64,000 nucleotides of DNA, from the NCBI GenBank assembly GCA_017634595.1, contig JAGBNC010000018.1, positions 24,569 through 88,568 on the forward strand. Direction: 5' to 3'. A program made the position numbers and the translations under genes. Shown here in pieces: positions 18,076 through 27,036 of the stretch. The notes under the pieces are model-generated. The model had not been told where the DNA came from. It saw only the letters and a list, made by a program, of their open reading frames with translations, and searched no databases. This DNA comes from Bacteroidales bacterium. GTDB lineage: Bacteria > Bacteroidota > Bacteroidia > Bacteroidales > UBA932. Position 1 is the first letter of the stretch. Every line of letters begins with the position of its first letter.

Positions 18076-19260
18076 ATGGTACGTTCTCTTAGCAACAACG
18101 TTTTATACATAGGTTCAGATGATCTGGCTCTCGATTTGTTCGAGAGCCAGTACATCGTACCTGACGGAGTATCATACAACTCCTATCTTATCAAAGACGA
18201 CAAGACAGCAATCCTCGACACCTCCGATGCACGCAAGGGAGACGAGTGGAAAGCAAGCCTGATTGAAGCCCTGGACGGGCGTAAGCCGGATTATCTGGTG
18301 GTTCACCACATGGAACCGGACCATTCTGCCCTCATAGCTTGGACTCTTGAGCGTTTCCCCGGCATCAAGCTGGCCGCAAGCGCTCAGGCACTTAGGATGC
18401 TTCCGCAGTTTTTCCCCGGCATCGCACTCGAAGGCCGCACCATAAGCGTCAAAGAAGGTGACGTGCTCGAGCTTGGAGAGCACTCTCTGAGGTTCATTGC
18501 CGCTCCCATGGTGCACTGGCCCGAGGTTATGGTATCCTTCGACCAGACCGACGGAGTGCTCTACAGCGCCGACGGCTTCGGAAAATTCGGAGCACTGAGC
18601 AAATGCGGCTTCTACGGACGTGAAGACAATGACTGGGCCTGCGAAGCCCGTCGCTATTACTTCAACATCGTGGGCAAATACGGCGCCCAGGTGCAGCAGC
18701 TGCTCTCCAAGGCAGCCTCGCTGCCCATCAAGTCCATTCGCCCTCTGCACGGTCCGCTTCTGGAGGATAACTTGCAGGAGTACATTGGCTTGTACGACAC
18801 CTGGAGCCGGTATGCACCAGAGAGCGAAGGGATATTCATAGCTGTAGCATCCATCCACGGAGGCACTATGGAAGCCGCTCAAATGCTGGCCCAGATATTG
18901 CGTACCAAGGGTGCCGGCAAGGTGGTGGTGAGCGACCTCAGCCGCACCGATATTGCCGAGAACGTGGAAGACGCCTTCCGCTACCCTAAGACAATACTTG
19001 CCGCTGCATCATACGACGCCGGCCTGTTCACACCTATGTATGAATTCCTGCATCGTCTGCAGATAAAGGGCTGGTGCCGCCGCAAGGTGGGACTCCTTGA
19101 AAATGGATCCTGGGCACCTTCTGCCGGGCGTGTCATGAAGGAGATGCTCGGAGCCATGAAAGAAATCGACCTGGCGGAGCCTGTGGTGACCATACGCAGC
19201 CGCATGCGCAGGGAAGATTTCCCTGCCCTCGACGCCCTTGCTGATGCTATTTTGAAATAG
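18076..19260 (+). CDS. Flavodiiron protein (FprA family A-type flavoprotein)
   Basis: 394 residues. The N-terminal metallo-beta-lactamase-like domain has the diiron motif HxExDH in HHMEPDHS (His78, Glu80, Asp82, His83), with a further His in MVHWPEVM and in PLHGP. The C-terminal flavodoxin-like domain has the FMN loop IHGGTMEAAQ. Such proteins reduce O2 to water or NO to N2O and protect anaerobes. The start is 2 bp after the stop of the giant lipoprotein and I see no promoter, so it may depend on read-through, which is an odd pairing. Confidence 0.92.
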   Translation: MVRSLSNNVLYIGSDDLALDLFESQYIVPDGVSYNSYLIKDDKTAILDTSDARKGDEWKASLIEALDGRKPDYLVVHHMEPDHSALIAWTLERFPGIKLAASAQALRMLPQFFPGIALEGRTISVKEGDVLELGEHSLRFIAAPMVHWPEVMVSFDQTDGVLYSADGFGKFGALSKCGFYGREDNDWACEARRYYFNIVGKYGAQVQQLLSKAASLPIKSIRPLHGPLLEDNLQEYIGLYDTWSRYAPESEGIFIAVASIHGGTMEAAQMLAQILRTKGAGKVVVSDLSRTDIAENVEDAFRYPKTILAAASYDAGLFTPMYEFLHRLQIKGWCRRKVGLLENGSWAPSAGRVMKEMLGAMKEIDLAEPVVTIRSRMRREDFPALDALADAILK

Positions 19261-19287
19261 TTTTTTTTAAAAACCAATATCTTTTTT

Positions 19288-19698
19288 ATGAAAAAATTTG
19301 TTCTTATTCTTGCTGCCGTATTTGGCATGGCCATCGCAGCAAACGCAGCCAACTACAAAGTTGACAACAACGCTATCGACGCTCTTATCGAGAACGCAGA
19401 GGAAGTATTCACCCTGGACGTAGCAGAAGCCGCTCCCGCAGCAGCCAACCTGCCCGCAGTGAGCCAGAAGGAAGTCAAGCCCGTCGTGGCTCTCGTACTC
19501 AACTGGTTCCTCGGTTTCTTCGGTGTTCACCGTCACTACATGGGCACTGCTCCCGGCATGTGGGCGCTCTACACTTTCACTGTCGGAGGTATTTTCGGTA
19601 TCGTTGACCTTATCGACTTTATCATGCTGGTGATTGGTACGGTTGACAATGACATCAGCCGCTACATCAACAACCGCAAATTCTTCATGTGGGCATAA
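19288..19698 (+). CDS. TM2-domain protein with signal peptide
   Basis: 136 residues. A signal sequence (KFVLILAAVFGMAIAANA) and about 45 acidic/Ala-rich residues precede a TM2 domain with NWFLGFFGVHRHYMG, then GIFGIVDLIDFIML. TM2 domains are two-helix membrane hairpins of unknown role. The ATG is 27 bp after the flavodiiron stop; a T-rich run just before it resembles a weak -7 box (TATCTTTT). Confidence 0.82.
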   Translation: MKKFVLILAAVFGMAIAANAANYKVDNNAIDALIENAEEVFTLDVAEAAPAAANLPAVSQKEVKPVVALVLNWFLGFFGVHRHYMGTAPGMWALYTFTVGGIFGIVDLIDFIMLVIGTVDNDISRYINNRKFFMWA

Positions 19699-19718
19699 AG
19701 ACATACCCAATTCCCTTG

Positions 19719-19756
19719 ACCTGCATTAGTCCAAAAGACTTTTGCAGGTTTTTTGC
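19719..19756 (+). terminator. Terminator after the TM2 gene
   Basis: ACCTGCA (19719-19725) pairs with TGCAGGT (19743-19749), with an inner AGTC/GACT stem, then a run of Ts. It sits 20 bp after the TM2 stop. Confidence 0.75.
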
Positions 19757-19801
19757 ATTTTATTTTCTACCTTTACATATTTACTGAAGAAGGACAATAA
19801 T

Positions 19802-20509
19802 ATGCAGAAGCGGTATATAACAATATTTTTGCTTTTCCTCACATCTCTCGCGGCCCTGCCCCTGCATGCACAGCGTAAGGTCAGCGCCGACGTGCAGGTC
19901 AAAACTGTCATCAACGGCAAAGTCTCCACAGTCACCAAAAGCATCTATTGCAACAACAACGGACGCCTGGTGACATCGTTCAAGAAGCCCACGACTTACT
20001 ACGTAGTAACGAACTCTAAAGGCGAGATGCAGTTCTATTATCCCGCCACCAATGAGGTGTACACCCAGATTGACCAGGCTTTCAGTTCCACAGGCGAACT
20101 GGTGTGGCTCTTCATGAGCGGACGCATAGACGACCTTGGACTGGGCGCCTACGGGCTCAAACAGACATCCACCTCGCGTGAAGACGGATACATCAAGAAA
20201 ACATTCTCTTCATCCGATCCTACCAAGCCTGTGGTAGAAATAGTCTATGAGAACTACCTCCCGATATACTGCGCCTACACGTCCCCTGAAGGCAAGCTTC
20301 TGAGCAAAAAGTACTTGTCTGACTATCAGCGCTTCGGCCGCTTTACACTGCCTCTGAGAGTTGTCGATATCAATTACGGGAGCAAGAAAGACTCTTCCGT
20401 AGTGCGCACGCTCTATTCTTCCATAAAGGTCGATGAAGACGCACCCGAATTCAGCTTCGAAGTGCCCTCTGACGCAACTCCGCTACAGCTTCCCAAACCA
20501 GGCGAATGA
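19802..20509 (+). CDS. LolA-like periplasmic lipoprotein-carrier fold protein
   Basis: 235 residues from the ATG at 19802, where a clean signal peptide (MQKRYITIFLLFLTSLAALPLHA) begins; an upstream in-frame ATG at 19742 lies in the terminator. The body is a run of beta strands. The pattern VKTVINGKVSTVTKSIYCNNNG, then YYPATNEVYTQID and a long outer sheet, resembles the LolA/outer-membrane carrier fold. Such proteins shuttle lipoproteins or lipids through the periplasm. It overlaps the next gene by 4 bp. The fold call is by eye only. Confidence 0.6.
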   Translation: MQKRYITIFLLFLTSLAALPLHAQRKVSADVQVKTVINGKVSTVTKSIYCNNNGRLVTSFKKPTTYYVVTNSKGEMQFYYPATNEVYTQIDQAFSSTGELVWLFMSGRIDDLGLGAYGLKQTSTSREDGYIKKTFSSSDPTKPVVEIVYENYLPIYCAYTSPEGKLLSKKYLSDYQRFGRFTLPLRVVDINYGSKKDSSVVRTLYSSIKVDEDAPEFSFEVPSDATPLQLPKPGE

Positions 20510-21711
20510 GACTCAGGGTCCTGATCAGCACTGTCTTGCTCATGCTTTCGGCCTCCGTCTTGCTGGCTCAGGACAGAGACCTAATGCTCGGGGCGGCTTT
20601 CACGCCCGAGGCCCCGCAGCCATCTGCCGACAGCACAACCGTGGCAGAGCGTGTGGCCGGCGCCATAGGAAAGCAACTGGGCAGCCGCGGCTTCTACGAC
20701 CCGCCGACATATCTGTTTTTCCGCAAGGCTGTTAACAGCCTTGGCTTTTTCGGGGGCTCGCTGGCTACCGTGGACAGGATACTGAGGGCCTCACGCATAG
20801 GCACGGCCACATCTGCTGTCCCCGCAGGTCCGAACGGCATAGCTGAAGGGCCCGAAGCGTACCTGCCGCGCCACAAGGAGATAAAGATTCTGCCGCAGAA
20901 GCCTGCCGCCCCGGCCGCACAAGCGCACGCCTTCAAGAGTATAGGTCCTGACTATGAATTCGTTGAGTACCTTATAGACAACGACCTCAAGAAGGATGCA
21001 CTCAAGCTGGTGTCGGACCCCGGCTACATCGCTTCGGACACCCTTATTTTCCTCCGGGGGTGGGTGAATTACCAGTTAAAAGAGCTTGAGAAAGCCGCAG
21101 GCTACCTGACGGCGGTCCCCGACGGATCTCCGTTCAAAGAGAAGGCCCTGTTCTATTCCACCGCCGTGTCCGCCCACATGGGCGACTACTCATCACCCGT
21201 CCGGGCTCTCGAGGCCTACAGCGGTCCCTATGCCGAACTAAAAGGCGTACAGCTTGCCGGCCTGGCCCTCCTGCGTGACGATCCGGAATCCTTTAAGGCT
21301 GCTGCCCAAGCTTTTGAATATAAGGATTATAACCTTGCTCCCGTCGAGACCGAGCTGGACCAAATCTTCGCTCAGCGCTTCGAGCAAAAAGGCAAGAGCC
21401 CTGTGCTCGCGGCAGCGGCATCGGCACTGGTACCGGGGCTGGGACGCATCTACGCCGGCAATACCGGCGAGGGTATATCCAGCCTGCTGCTTATAGGCGC
21501 CACGGGGGCCATAACCGCAGAGCACTGGATCAAGGACGGGCCGGCCGACTGGAAGACCATCCTGCCCGGCATCATTACTGCGGTGCTGTATATTGGCAAT
21601 ATCTACGGAAGTTATATGTCCGTAAGCATATATAACAACAATCTTCGCAATGCTCAAGACACGGCTATTTTGTATAATATCCATATTCCTCTGCGCTCTG
21701 TATTCAAGTAA
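20506..21711 (+). CDS. Periplasmic repeat protein with C-terminal PGLG-type membrane domain, first of a related pair
   Basis: 401 residues: signal peptide (VLISTVLLMLSASVLLAQ), a helical, TPR-like middle (about 145-280), and a C-terminal hydrophobic domain beginning AAAASALVPGLGRIYAGNTGEG with two or three helices. The same module, as AFVPPLGHLYNGAWGEG, ends the next gene, so the two are probably diverged paralogues. The PGLG-Y-G pattern resembles TM2/DUF5683 domains. I do not know the function. It is coupled to the LolA-like gene by a 4-bp overlap. Confidence 0.7.
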   Translation: MRLRVLISTVLLMLSASVLLAQDRDLMLGAAFTPEAPQPSADSTTVAERVAGAIGKQLGSRGFYDPPTYLFFRKAVNSLGFFGGSLATVDRILRASRIGTATSAVPAGPNGIAEGPEAYLPRHKEIKILPQKPAAPAAQAHAFKSIGPDYEFVEYLIDNDLKKDALKLVSDPGYIASDTLIFLRGWVNYQLKELEKAAGYLTAVPDGSPFKEKALFYSTAVSAHMGDYSSPVRALEAYSGPYAELKGVQLAGLALLRDDPESFKAAAQAFEYKDYNLAPVETELDQIFAQRFEQKGKSPVLAAAASALVPGLGRIYAGNTGEGISSLLLIGATGAITAEHWIKDGPADWKTILPGIITAVLYIGNIYGSYMSVSIYNNNLRNAQDTAILYNIHIPLRSVFK

Positions 21712-22525
21712 GGCGCAGGATTTGGATTCGCTTGCCGTGCAATACGAACGGCAGGTTTACTCCGGGGCTTCCCTGGAGGAGGTGAATGCCGCCCTCATGG
21801 GCAAGGCCGAGTGCTATAAGATGCTCGGCCGCTATTCTGATGCTTCTGCGACGCTTGCCCGGGTGAGGATGTTTGCACTCACCCCAGAAGAGAGACAGGA
21901 GTTGCTGTTCCAGCAAGAACTGTGCTGGTTCATGGACGGGGATTTTAAGCAGGCAGCGTCGCTGGTGGAAGAAGTCGGCGACGGCTCACAAGATGCACTG
22001 CTGCTGCATGCGCTGGTGCTGGCATATGCAGGACGCTATGATGAATCGGAAATATATGCTGCGCGCTGCGTGAGCTGGGACGGGCCCTGCGAGCGGCTTG
22101 GGGAACTGCTCAAATACTATGGAGCGCATCCCAGGGTGCGTTCCGCCCAAACCGCCATGGCTCTGGCTTTCGTGCCGCCGCTGGGGCACCTGTACAATGG
22201 GGCATGGGGCGAAGGTCTTCTGTCTCTGGGGCTTAACAGTGCCGCAGCCGGTTTTACGGTGGCCAATTTGCTCGGAGGCTACTGGATCACCGGTATAGTG
22301 GGCGGAGGCATTTTGCTCAACTATACATTCATGGGCAATCAGCAGCGCAACGCTGAGCTGGTGTCCAAGCACAACCGCCGGGGTCCGATGGAGTTCGGTG
22401 ACGGCCTCCGCGCCCTTCTGTCCGACATTCTCTCCTCCGGCCGCCAGCGAGGGGGTGGCGGGGAAACCGTGGCCGCCCGTGGCCACGTGAACGGGAGGGG
22501 CCCAGCTGCAGGCTGGGAGGGATGA
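21650..22525 (+). CDS. Periplasmic repeat protein with C-terminal PPLG membrane domain, second of the pair
   Basis: 291 residues: signal peptide (MLKTRLFCIISIFLCALYSSKAQ), TPR-like helices (about 45-150), then the membrane module AFVPPLGHLYNGAWGEG. The start at 21650 overlaps the previous gene by 62 bp; the signal peptide begins there, so I keep it. The last 30 residues are Gly/Arg-rich and are encoded by a palindromic element (22437-22566), so the natural C-terminus was probably replaced. Confidence 0.7.
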   Translation: MLKTRLFCIISIFLCALYSSKAQDLDSLAVQYERQVYSGASLEEVNAALMGKAECYKMLGRYSDASATLARVRMFALTPEERQELLFQQELCWFMDGDFKQAASLVEEVGDGSQDALLLHALVLAYAGRYDESEIYAARCVSWDGPCERLGELLKYYGAHPRVRSAQTAMALAFVPPLGHLYNGAWGEGLLSLGLNSAAAGFTVANLLGGYWITGIVGGGILLNYTFMGNQQRNAELVSKHNRRGPMEFGDGLRALLSDILSSGRQRGGGGETVAARGHVNGRGPAAGWEG

Positions 22526-22566
22526 GCGAAGCGAAGTTCCGACGCTACCCCCTCGCTGGCGGCCGG
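22437..22566. repeat. 130-bp palindromic element across the stop of the 21650 gene
   Basis: The 20-bp arm CCGGCCGCCAGCGAGGGGGT (22437-22456) is perfectly complementary to 22547-22566; allowing one wobble pair the stem reaches 24 bp. The 90-bp interior contains a further GTGGCC/GGCCAC hairpin. The GC-rich element encodes the last codons of the upstream gene and ends 20 bp before nth. It looks like a small mobile palindrome or a very large terminator. Confidence 0.7.
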
Positions 22567-22586
22567 GACAGATAAGGTACAAAACG

Positions 22587-23228
22587 ATGACTAAGACACA
22601 AAGATATGAAGCCGTAGTGGCCTGGTTCAAGGCCAACATGCCGGTAGTACAGAGCGAACTGGTATTCTCCGATCCGTTCCAGCTGATAGTATCGGTGATA
22701 CTGTCGGCCCAATGCACCGACAAACGAGTGAACATGGTCACGCCGGAGCTGTTCAGGCGCTATCCCGACGCCCGGGCGCTTGCCGCCGCATCGGAAGAAG
22801 ACATCCTGGACTGCATCCGCAGCGTGTCCTACCCCAACAGCAAAGCCCGTCACCTCAAAGCCATGGCATCCAAGCTTTTGAGCGACTTCGACGGGCAGGT
22901 GCCAAGCACCGTGGAGCAGCTCATGACCCTCCCCGGAGTGGGCCGCAAGACAGCCAACGTAGTGGCATCTATCGTGTATGACGAACCAGTGATAGCGGTA
23001 GATACACACGTGTTCCGCGTAAGCCACCGCCTCGGACTCTCCAGCGGCAAGACACCCTACGATGTGGAGCGCGACCTGGAGAAGCACATAGCGCGCAGCG
23101 ACCGCCCCACGGCCCATCACTGGCTCATTCTGCACGGCCGCTACGTGTGCACGGCACGCGCCCCCAAGTGCGGGGATTGCGGCCTTAAGGATTTTTGCGT
23201 ATATTTTGCCCGCAATGCAAAAGATTAA
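22587..23228 (+). CDS. nth: Endonuclease III
   Basis: 213 residues, normal length. It has the helix-hairpin-helix LPGVGRKTANVV with catalytic Lys121 and Asp139 (VDTHVFRV). The [4Fe-4S] cluster ligands are Cys188, Cys195, Cys198 and Cys204 in C-X6-C-X2-C-X5-C spacing. It is a DNA glycosylase/AP lyase that removes oxidised pyrimidines. It overlaps the next gene by 14 bp. Confidence 0.96.
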   Translation: MTKTQRYEAVVAWFKANMPVVQSELVFSDPFQLIVSVILSAQCTDKRVNMVTPELFRRYPDARALAAASEEDILDCIRSVSYPNSKARHLKAMASKLLSDFDGQVPSTVEQLMTLPGVGRKTANVVASIVYDEPVIAVDTHVFRVSHRLGLSSGKTPYDVERDLEKHIARSDRPTAHHWLILHGRYVCTARAPKCGDCGLKDFCVYFARNAKD

Positions 23229-24015
23229 GAACATTGTAGCCGCCCTGCCGGAGCCGGAAACCATAGACGTAGAAGCCCTTCAGCAGGATATCAGCAGAGG
23301 CGTAATAGACATGATATGCGTCCTGGGGCCCACGGCATCAGGCAAGACACGCTATGCCGTTGAACTGGCACACCGGCTCGCGCCCGCAGCGAGCTGCGAG
23401 ATCATATCAGCCGACTCGCGCCAGGTATACAAAGGGATGGACATCGGCACCGGCAAGGACCTCGAAGAATACGGCAGCCTGCCCTATCACCTGATAGACA
23501 TAGCCGAACCGGGCACTCAGTACAACGTGTACCGTTTCCAGCAGGATTTCCGCGCAGCATACCACGACATACGCTCCAGAGGCGCCTTCCCAATACTATG
23601 CGGCGGCACAGGCCTGTACATAAGCGCCGTCACATCGGAATACAATTTCAAAGAGCGCAAGCCCCTCTCGCAGGAAGGCGCCGAAGCTGACATCCGCACA
23701 TTTTTCATCGGCACCCTCGTATCCCGCGAAGTCCGCAACAGCCGCATCGACGCCCGCCTGGACGCCCGCCTGCAGCAGGGCATGATACAAGAAATCAAAG
23801 GATTGCTGGACAGAGGCATACCAGCCGACACCCTCATCAGCTACGGCCTCGAATACAAATTCGTCACCCTCTACCTGCTCGGGCAGATAGACTACGACGC
23901 CATGCGCGAACACCTCGCCATAGCCATACACCAATTTGCCAAACGCCAGATGACCTGGTTCCGCGGTATGGAACGCAGCGGCATCTGCATACACTGGACT
24001 AACGTCAACCAATGA
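23215..24015 (+). CDS. miaA: Short MiaA-like tRNA dimethylallyltransferase lacking the insertion domain
   Basis: 266 residues from the ATG at 23215. MiaA signatures are the P-loop [42 protein letters not shown] and the C-terminal [12 protein letters not shown]. The family transfers a dimethylallyl group to A37 of tRNAs reading UNN codons. Between GGTGLYI and the [13 protein letters not shown] block there are only about 30 residues, where E. coli MiaA has about 95 forming the helical domain that grips the tRNA. It may be a streamlined enzyme or act on another substrate. It overlaps nth and the next gene (4 bp). Confidence 0.75.
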   Translation: MQKIKNIVAALPEPETIDVEALQQDISRGVIDMICVLGPTASGKTRYAVELAHRLAPAASCEIISADSRQVYKGMDIGTGKDLEEYGSLPYHLIDIAEPGTQYNVYRFQQDFRAAYHDIRSRGAFPILCGGTGLYISAVTSEYNFKERKPLSQEGAEADIRTFFIGTLVSREVRNSRIDARLDARLQQGMIQEIKGLLDRGIPADTLISYGLEYKFVTLYLLGQIDYDAMREHLAIAIHQFAKRQMTWFRGMERSGICIHWTNVNQ

Positions 24016-25484
24016 AAACAGCCTTAATCATCGGCGCAGGACCCGCCGGCCTTACCGCCGCCTATGAGCTGCTCAAGCACACCGACATCAAGCCCACCGT
24101 ACTCGAAGAAGAAGATTTCTTCGGAGGCATCAGCCGCACAGTCAACAACTCCGGCAACCGGATGGACATAGGCGGCCACCGCTTCTTCTCCAAAGACCCG
24201 TCAATCATGCGCTGGTGGACAGACATCCTGCCCATCCAGGGCAAGCCCGGCCCCGACCCGGACAAGGAAGACCGCGTCATGCTCGTACGCAAGCGGGTGT
24301 CACGCATACGCTTCCGCCGGACTTTCTTCGACTATCCCATCTCCCTCAAATGGAGCACCTTCAAGGGCCTCGGCCTTGCCAACACGCTCAAGGCCGGACT
24401 AGGATACATTGGGGCCAAGCTGCGCTCCCTGCCGGAAGATTCGCTTGAGAATTTCTACATCAACCGCTTCGGCAGACCCCTGTACCAGATGTTCTTCGAA
24501 GACTACACCACAAAGGTATGGGGCGTGCACCCCTCGCAGATAGGCGCCGACTGGGGTGCGCAGAGGGTGAAGGGCCTGTCCATCACGGCGGTAATCAAAG
24601 ACGCCCTGGTGCGGCCCTTCCGGAGCAAGGATTCCACCAAGGTGGAGACTTCCCTCATTGAACAATTCATCTACCCAAAATACGGCCCCGGACAGCTCTG
24701 GGAGACCGTAGCTGAAGAGGTGGTCAAAATGGGCGGGACCATAATCAAGGGTGCCAGGGTAACTGCTGTCAACATAAGCGGCGGCAGGGCAAGCAGCGTC
24801 ACGGCGGAGACCAAAGACGCCCCCATGACAATCCCCTGCGACTGGCTGCTGTCCAGCATGCCGCTGAAGGAACTGGTGGAAGACCTCTGCGGCATCCAGG
24901 TGCCGCAAAAGGTCATGGACACGGCCTCGGGGCTTCCGTACCGCGACTTCATGACCGCCGGCATCCTGGTCCGGAGGCTGAAGCTCAAGGACATCCCCGA
25001 TACCTGGATCTACGTGCAGGAGAAAAACGTCAAGGTGGGGCGGCTCCAGATCTTCAACAACTGGTCGCCATACATGGTGGCCGATCCCGCGGGCACAGTG
25101 TACGTGGGCATGGAATACTTCTGCAACGAAGGTGACGAGCTATGGAACTTGAGCCCGGAGGCATTCGAAGCCATGGCCACGGGGGAGCTGGAAAAGATTG
25201 GCATGATAGACAAGTCCGAAGTTATCAGCACCTCCAGCACCAAGGTAAGGAAAGCGTATCCCGCCTATTTCGGCACCTACAAGGACATAGCGGAGGTCCG
25301 CAGCTTCCTTGACGGAATCCCCAACCTGTTCTGCATCGGGCGCAACGGGCAGCACCGATACAACAACATGGACCATTCCATGCTCACCGCCATGGAAGCC
25401 GTACGCAATATCAAAGAAGGAATAACCAGCAAGCACAATGTCTGGAATGTCAACACCGAACAATCATACCACGAGAGCAAGTAG
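24012..25484 (+). CDS. FAD-dependent NAD(P)-binding oxidoreductase (amine oxidase/UDP-galactopyranose mutase-like)
   Basis: 490 residues. The N-terminal dinucleotide fold is [15 protein letters not shown], followed by [15 protein letters not shown] and MDIGGHRFF, as in flavin amine-oxidase-like proteins found in polysaccharide loci. A C-terminal FAD-contact block is [18 protein letters not shown]. It may desaturate or isomerise a sugar or polyprenyl substrate; the reaction is unknown. It overlaps miaA by 4 bp and the membrane protein gene by 47 bp, and lies upstream of galE, which supports a glycan role. Confidence 0.8.
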   Translation: MKTALIIGAGPAGLTAAYELLKHTDIKPTVLEEEDFFGGISRTVNNSGNRMDIGGHRFFSKDPSIMRWWTDILPIQGKPGPDPDKEDRVMLVRKRVSRIRFRRTFFDYPISLKWSTFKGLGLANTLKAGLGYIGAKLRSLPEDSLENFYINRFGRPLYQMFFEDYTTKVWGVHPSQIGADWGAQRVKGLSITAVIKDALVRPFRSKDSTKVETSLIEQFIYPKYGPGQLWETVAEEVVKMGGTIIKGARVTAVNISGGRASSVTAETKDAPMTIPCDWLLSSMPLKELVEDLCGIQVPQKVMDTASGLPYRDFMTAGILVRRLKLKDIPDTWIYVQEKNVKVGRLQIFNNWSPYMVADPAGTVYVGMEYFCNEGDELWNLSPEAFEAMATGELEKIGMIDKSEVISTSSTKVRKAYPAYFGTYKDIAEVRSFLDGIPNLFCIGRNGQHRYNNMDHSMLTAMEAVRNIKEGITSKHNVWNVNTEQSYHESK

Positions 25485-27036
25485 CTTCTGGCGCTTCTGC
25501 ATCAGCCGCCCGCAGCTTCCGGACTGGCTGCTGATAGTGCTGTGTACCATAGCCGGATGCATGTTCATGCTGTGGTTCTTCCCATATCCAAGCACCACCA
25601 GCGACTCCGGGGGCTACCTGTACGCCGCCATTCACGACCAGTTCATAGCATACAGGCCCTTCGGCTACTCGTTCTTCCTCCAGCTCTGCCACCTGCTCTC
25701 GCACAGCATCTTCTCCGTCATCGTAGGCAACGCCATACTCTACGCCCTCTCGGCGGGCCTCCTGCTGATGGCCGTCAAGAAGTATTTCCCGCCGCAGCAG
25801 GCATGGACGTTCCGGCTTCTGGAAGCACTTATAGTGCTAAGTCCCAACGCAATAGCCATGCTCGACACCGTACTGTCGGACACACTGTTCTGCAGCATGG
25901 TGTTCGTGATGACAGCCATGGCCCTGGTGATGATACACGAAGGCTCCTGGACCGCCCTTGCCGTGTACGTCCTGGCATTTTTCGCCGCCCTGCACACCCG
26001 CTATTCGGCCATGTTCTTCCCGCTGGCCTTCCTGCCGGTGCTGCTGATGAGCGGGAAAAAGTGGCTGCGCATTGGAGCCGGAGTGCTGACGCTGGCTGCA
26101 TTTGCCATCTTCTACGTGCAAATTAGCTCCAACATGGAGCAGATACTCGGCCGGAGGCAGTTCTCCACCGGCTTCGACGGGTGGCAGATAGCCAACAACG
26201 CCATGCACGTCCTGCCGCACATCGACCGCGGGCCTGACGCTCCTATGCCCGAAGACGAGGAGATAGCGACCATACACAGGTACTGCTGCGATCCGGTGTA
26301 CATACGAACGATAGAAAAAGACTTAGGCGACGGCTGGAGCGTCAATGCCCGGTTCCTGTGGGAGGATTCTTACCCGCTGAAGAACGTGCTCAAAATATAC
26401 ATGATCAAATATGACCTCCCGAGACAGGAGACATGGGTACGCCTGGGCTCCGACCAGTTCGGCCGCTACGGCAAATGGCTCATACGGCAATACCCGCTGG
26501 AGTTCCTGCGCTATTACCTGCTGCCCAACATCATCAACGCCTTCCTCCCCAATCCGGCATCGTCCGAGGTAATAGGACGCCATTTCGACCCTGTGCACGC
26601 CCCAAAGGAGTTTGAGCAGTATTATGGCTCGCTGCCGGTGCTCAAGACACGCCAGGGATTCAACAAATACTTGCTCCCGCTGCTTCCGTGGATAGAACTG
26701 CTCACATGGCTGGCGCTGATTGCTGCGGCCACAGTACTGCTGGGCGGCCGCATGCTCAAGGGCATGACCCGCGAAGCAAGGCTCTCGCTGCTGCTCCTTT
26801 TCCTCTTCGGATTCATCTACTACGGCACCACGGTGTTCGCAAGTCCTATTGCCATACGCTACTGGATGCCCATGCATGCAGTCAAACTCATATTCATTTG
26901 GATAGTACTAAGCGGTTTTGTATCTTCAGGCAAAATGCGTATTTTTGTAGGTTATGAAGAAAACAGTACTTGTGTCAGGAGGAGCCGGGTTTATCGGGAG
27001 CCACGTCACCGTAGAGCTTGCCCAGGCCGGCTATGA
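25438..27036 (+). CDS. Polytopic membrane protein, probable GT-C glycosyltransferase
   Basis: 532 residues with about ten hydrophobic helices. An early extracytoplasmic loop, [17 protein letters not shown], resembles the acidic DxG/DSxxY loop of GT-C enzymes such as family 39 (lipid-linked sugar donor). Start could be 25438 or 25447 (MSTPNN); both lie inside the upstream gene. The last 28 codons (from about 26954) run inside galE and encode basic, unfamily-like sequence, suggesting loss of the original stop. Context is surface glycan synthesis. Confidence 0.7.
   Translation: MSGMSTPNNHTTRASSFWRFCISRPQLPDWLLIVLCTIAGCMFMLWFFPYPSTTSDSGGYLYAAIHDQFIAYRPFGYSFFLQLCHLLSHSIFSVIVGNAILYALSAGLLLMAVKKYFPPQQAWTFRLLEALIVLSPNAIAMLDTVLSDTLFCSMVFVMTAMALVMIHEGSWTALAVYVLAFFAALHTRYSAMFFPLAFLPVLLMSGKKWLRIGAGVLTLAAFAIFYVQISSNMEQILGRRQFSTGFDGWQIANNAMHVLPHIDRGPDAPMPEDEEIATIHRYCCDPVYIRTIEKDLGDGWSVNARFLWEDSYPLKNVLKIYMIKYDLPRQETWVRLGSDQFGRYGKWLIRQYPLEFLRYYLLPNIINAFLPNPASSEVIGRHFDPVHAPKEFEQYYGSLPVLKTRQGFNKYLLPLLPWIELLTWLALIAAATVLLGGRMLKGMTREARLSLLLLFLFGFIYYGTTVFASPIAIRYWMPMHAVKLIFIWIVLSGFVSSGKMRIFVGYEENSTCVRRSRVYREPRHRRACPGRL
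26917..26947 (+). promoter_or_regulatory. Internal promoter of galE
   Basis: TTTG (26917-26920) and TATTTTTG (26940-26947) are separated by 19 bp, a full match to the Bacteroidota consensus. Only 6 bp separate the -7 box from the galE ATG, so the transcript would be leaderless or nearly so. It lies within the 3' end of the membrane protein gene. Confidence 0.65.
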
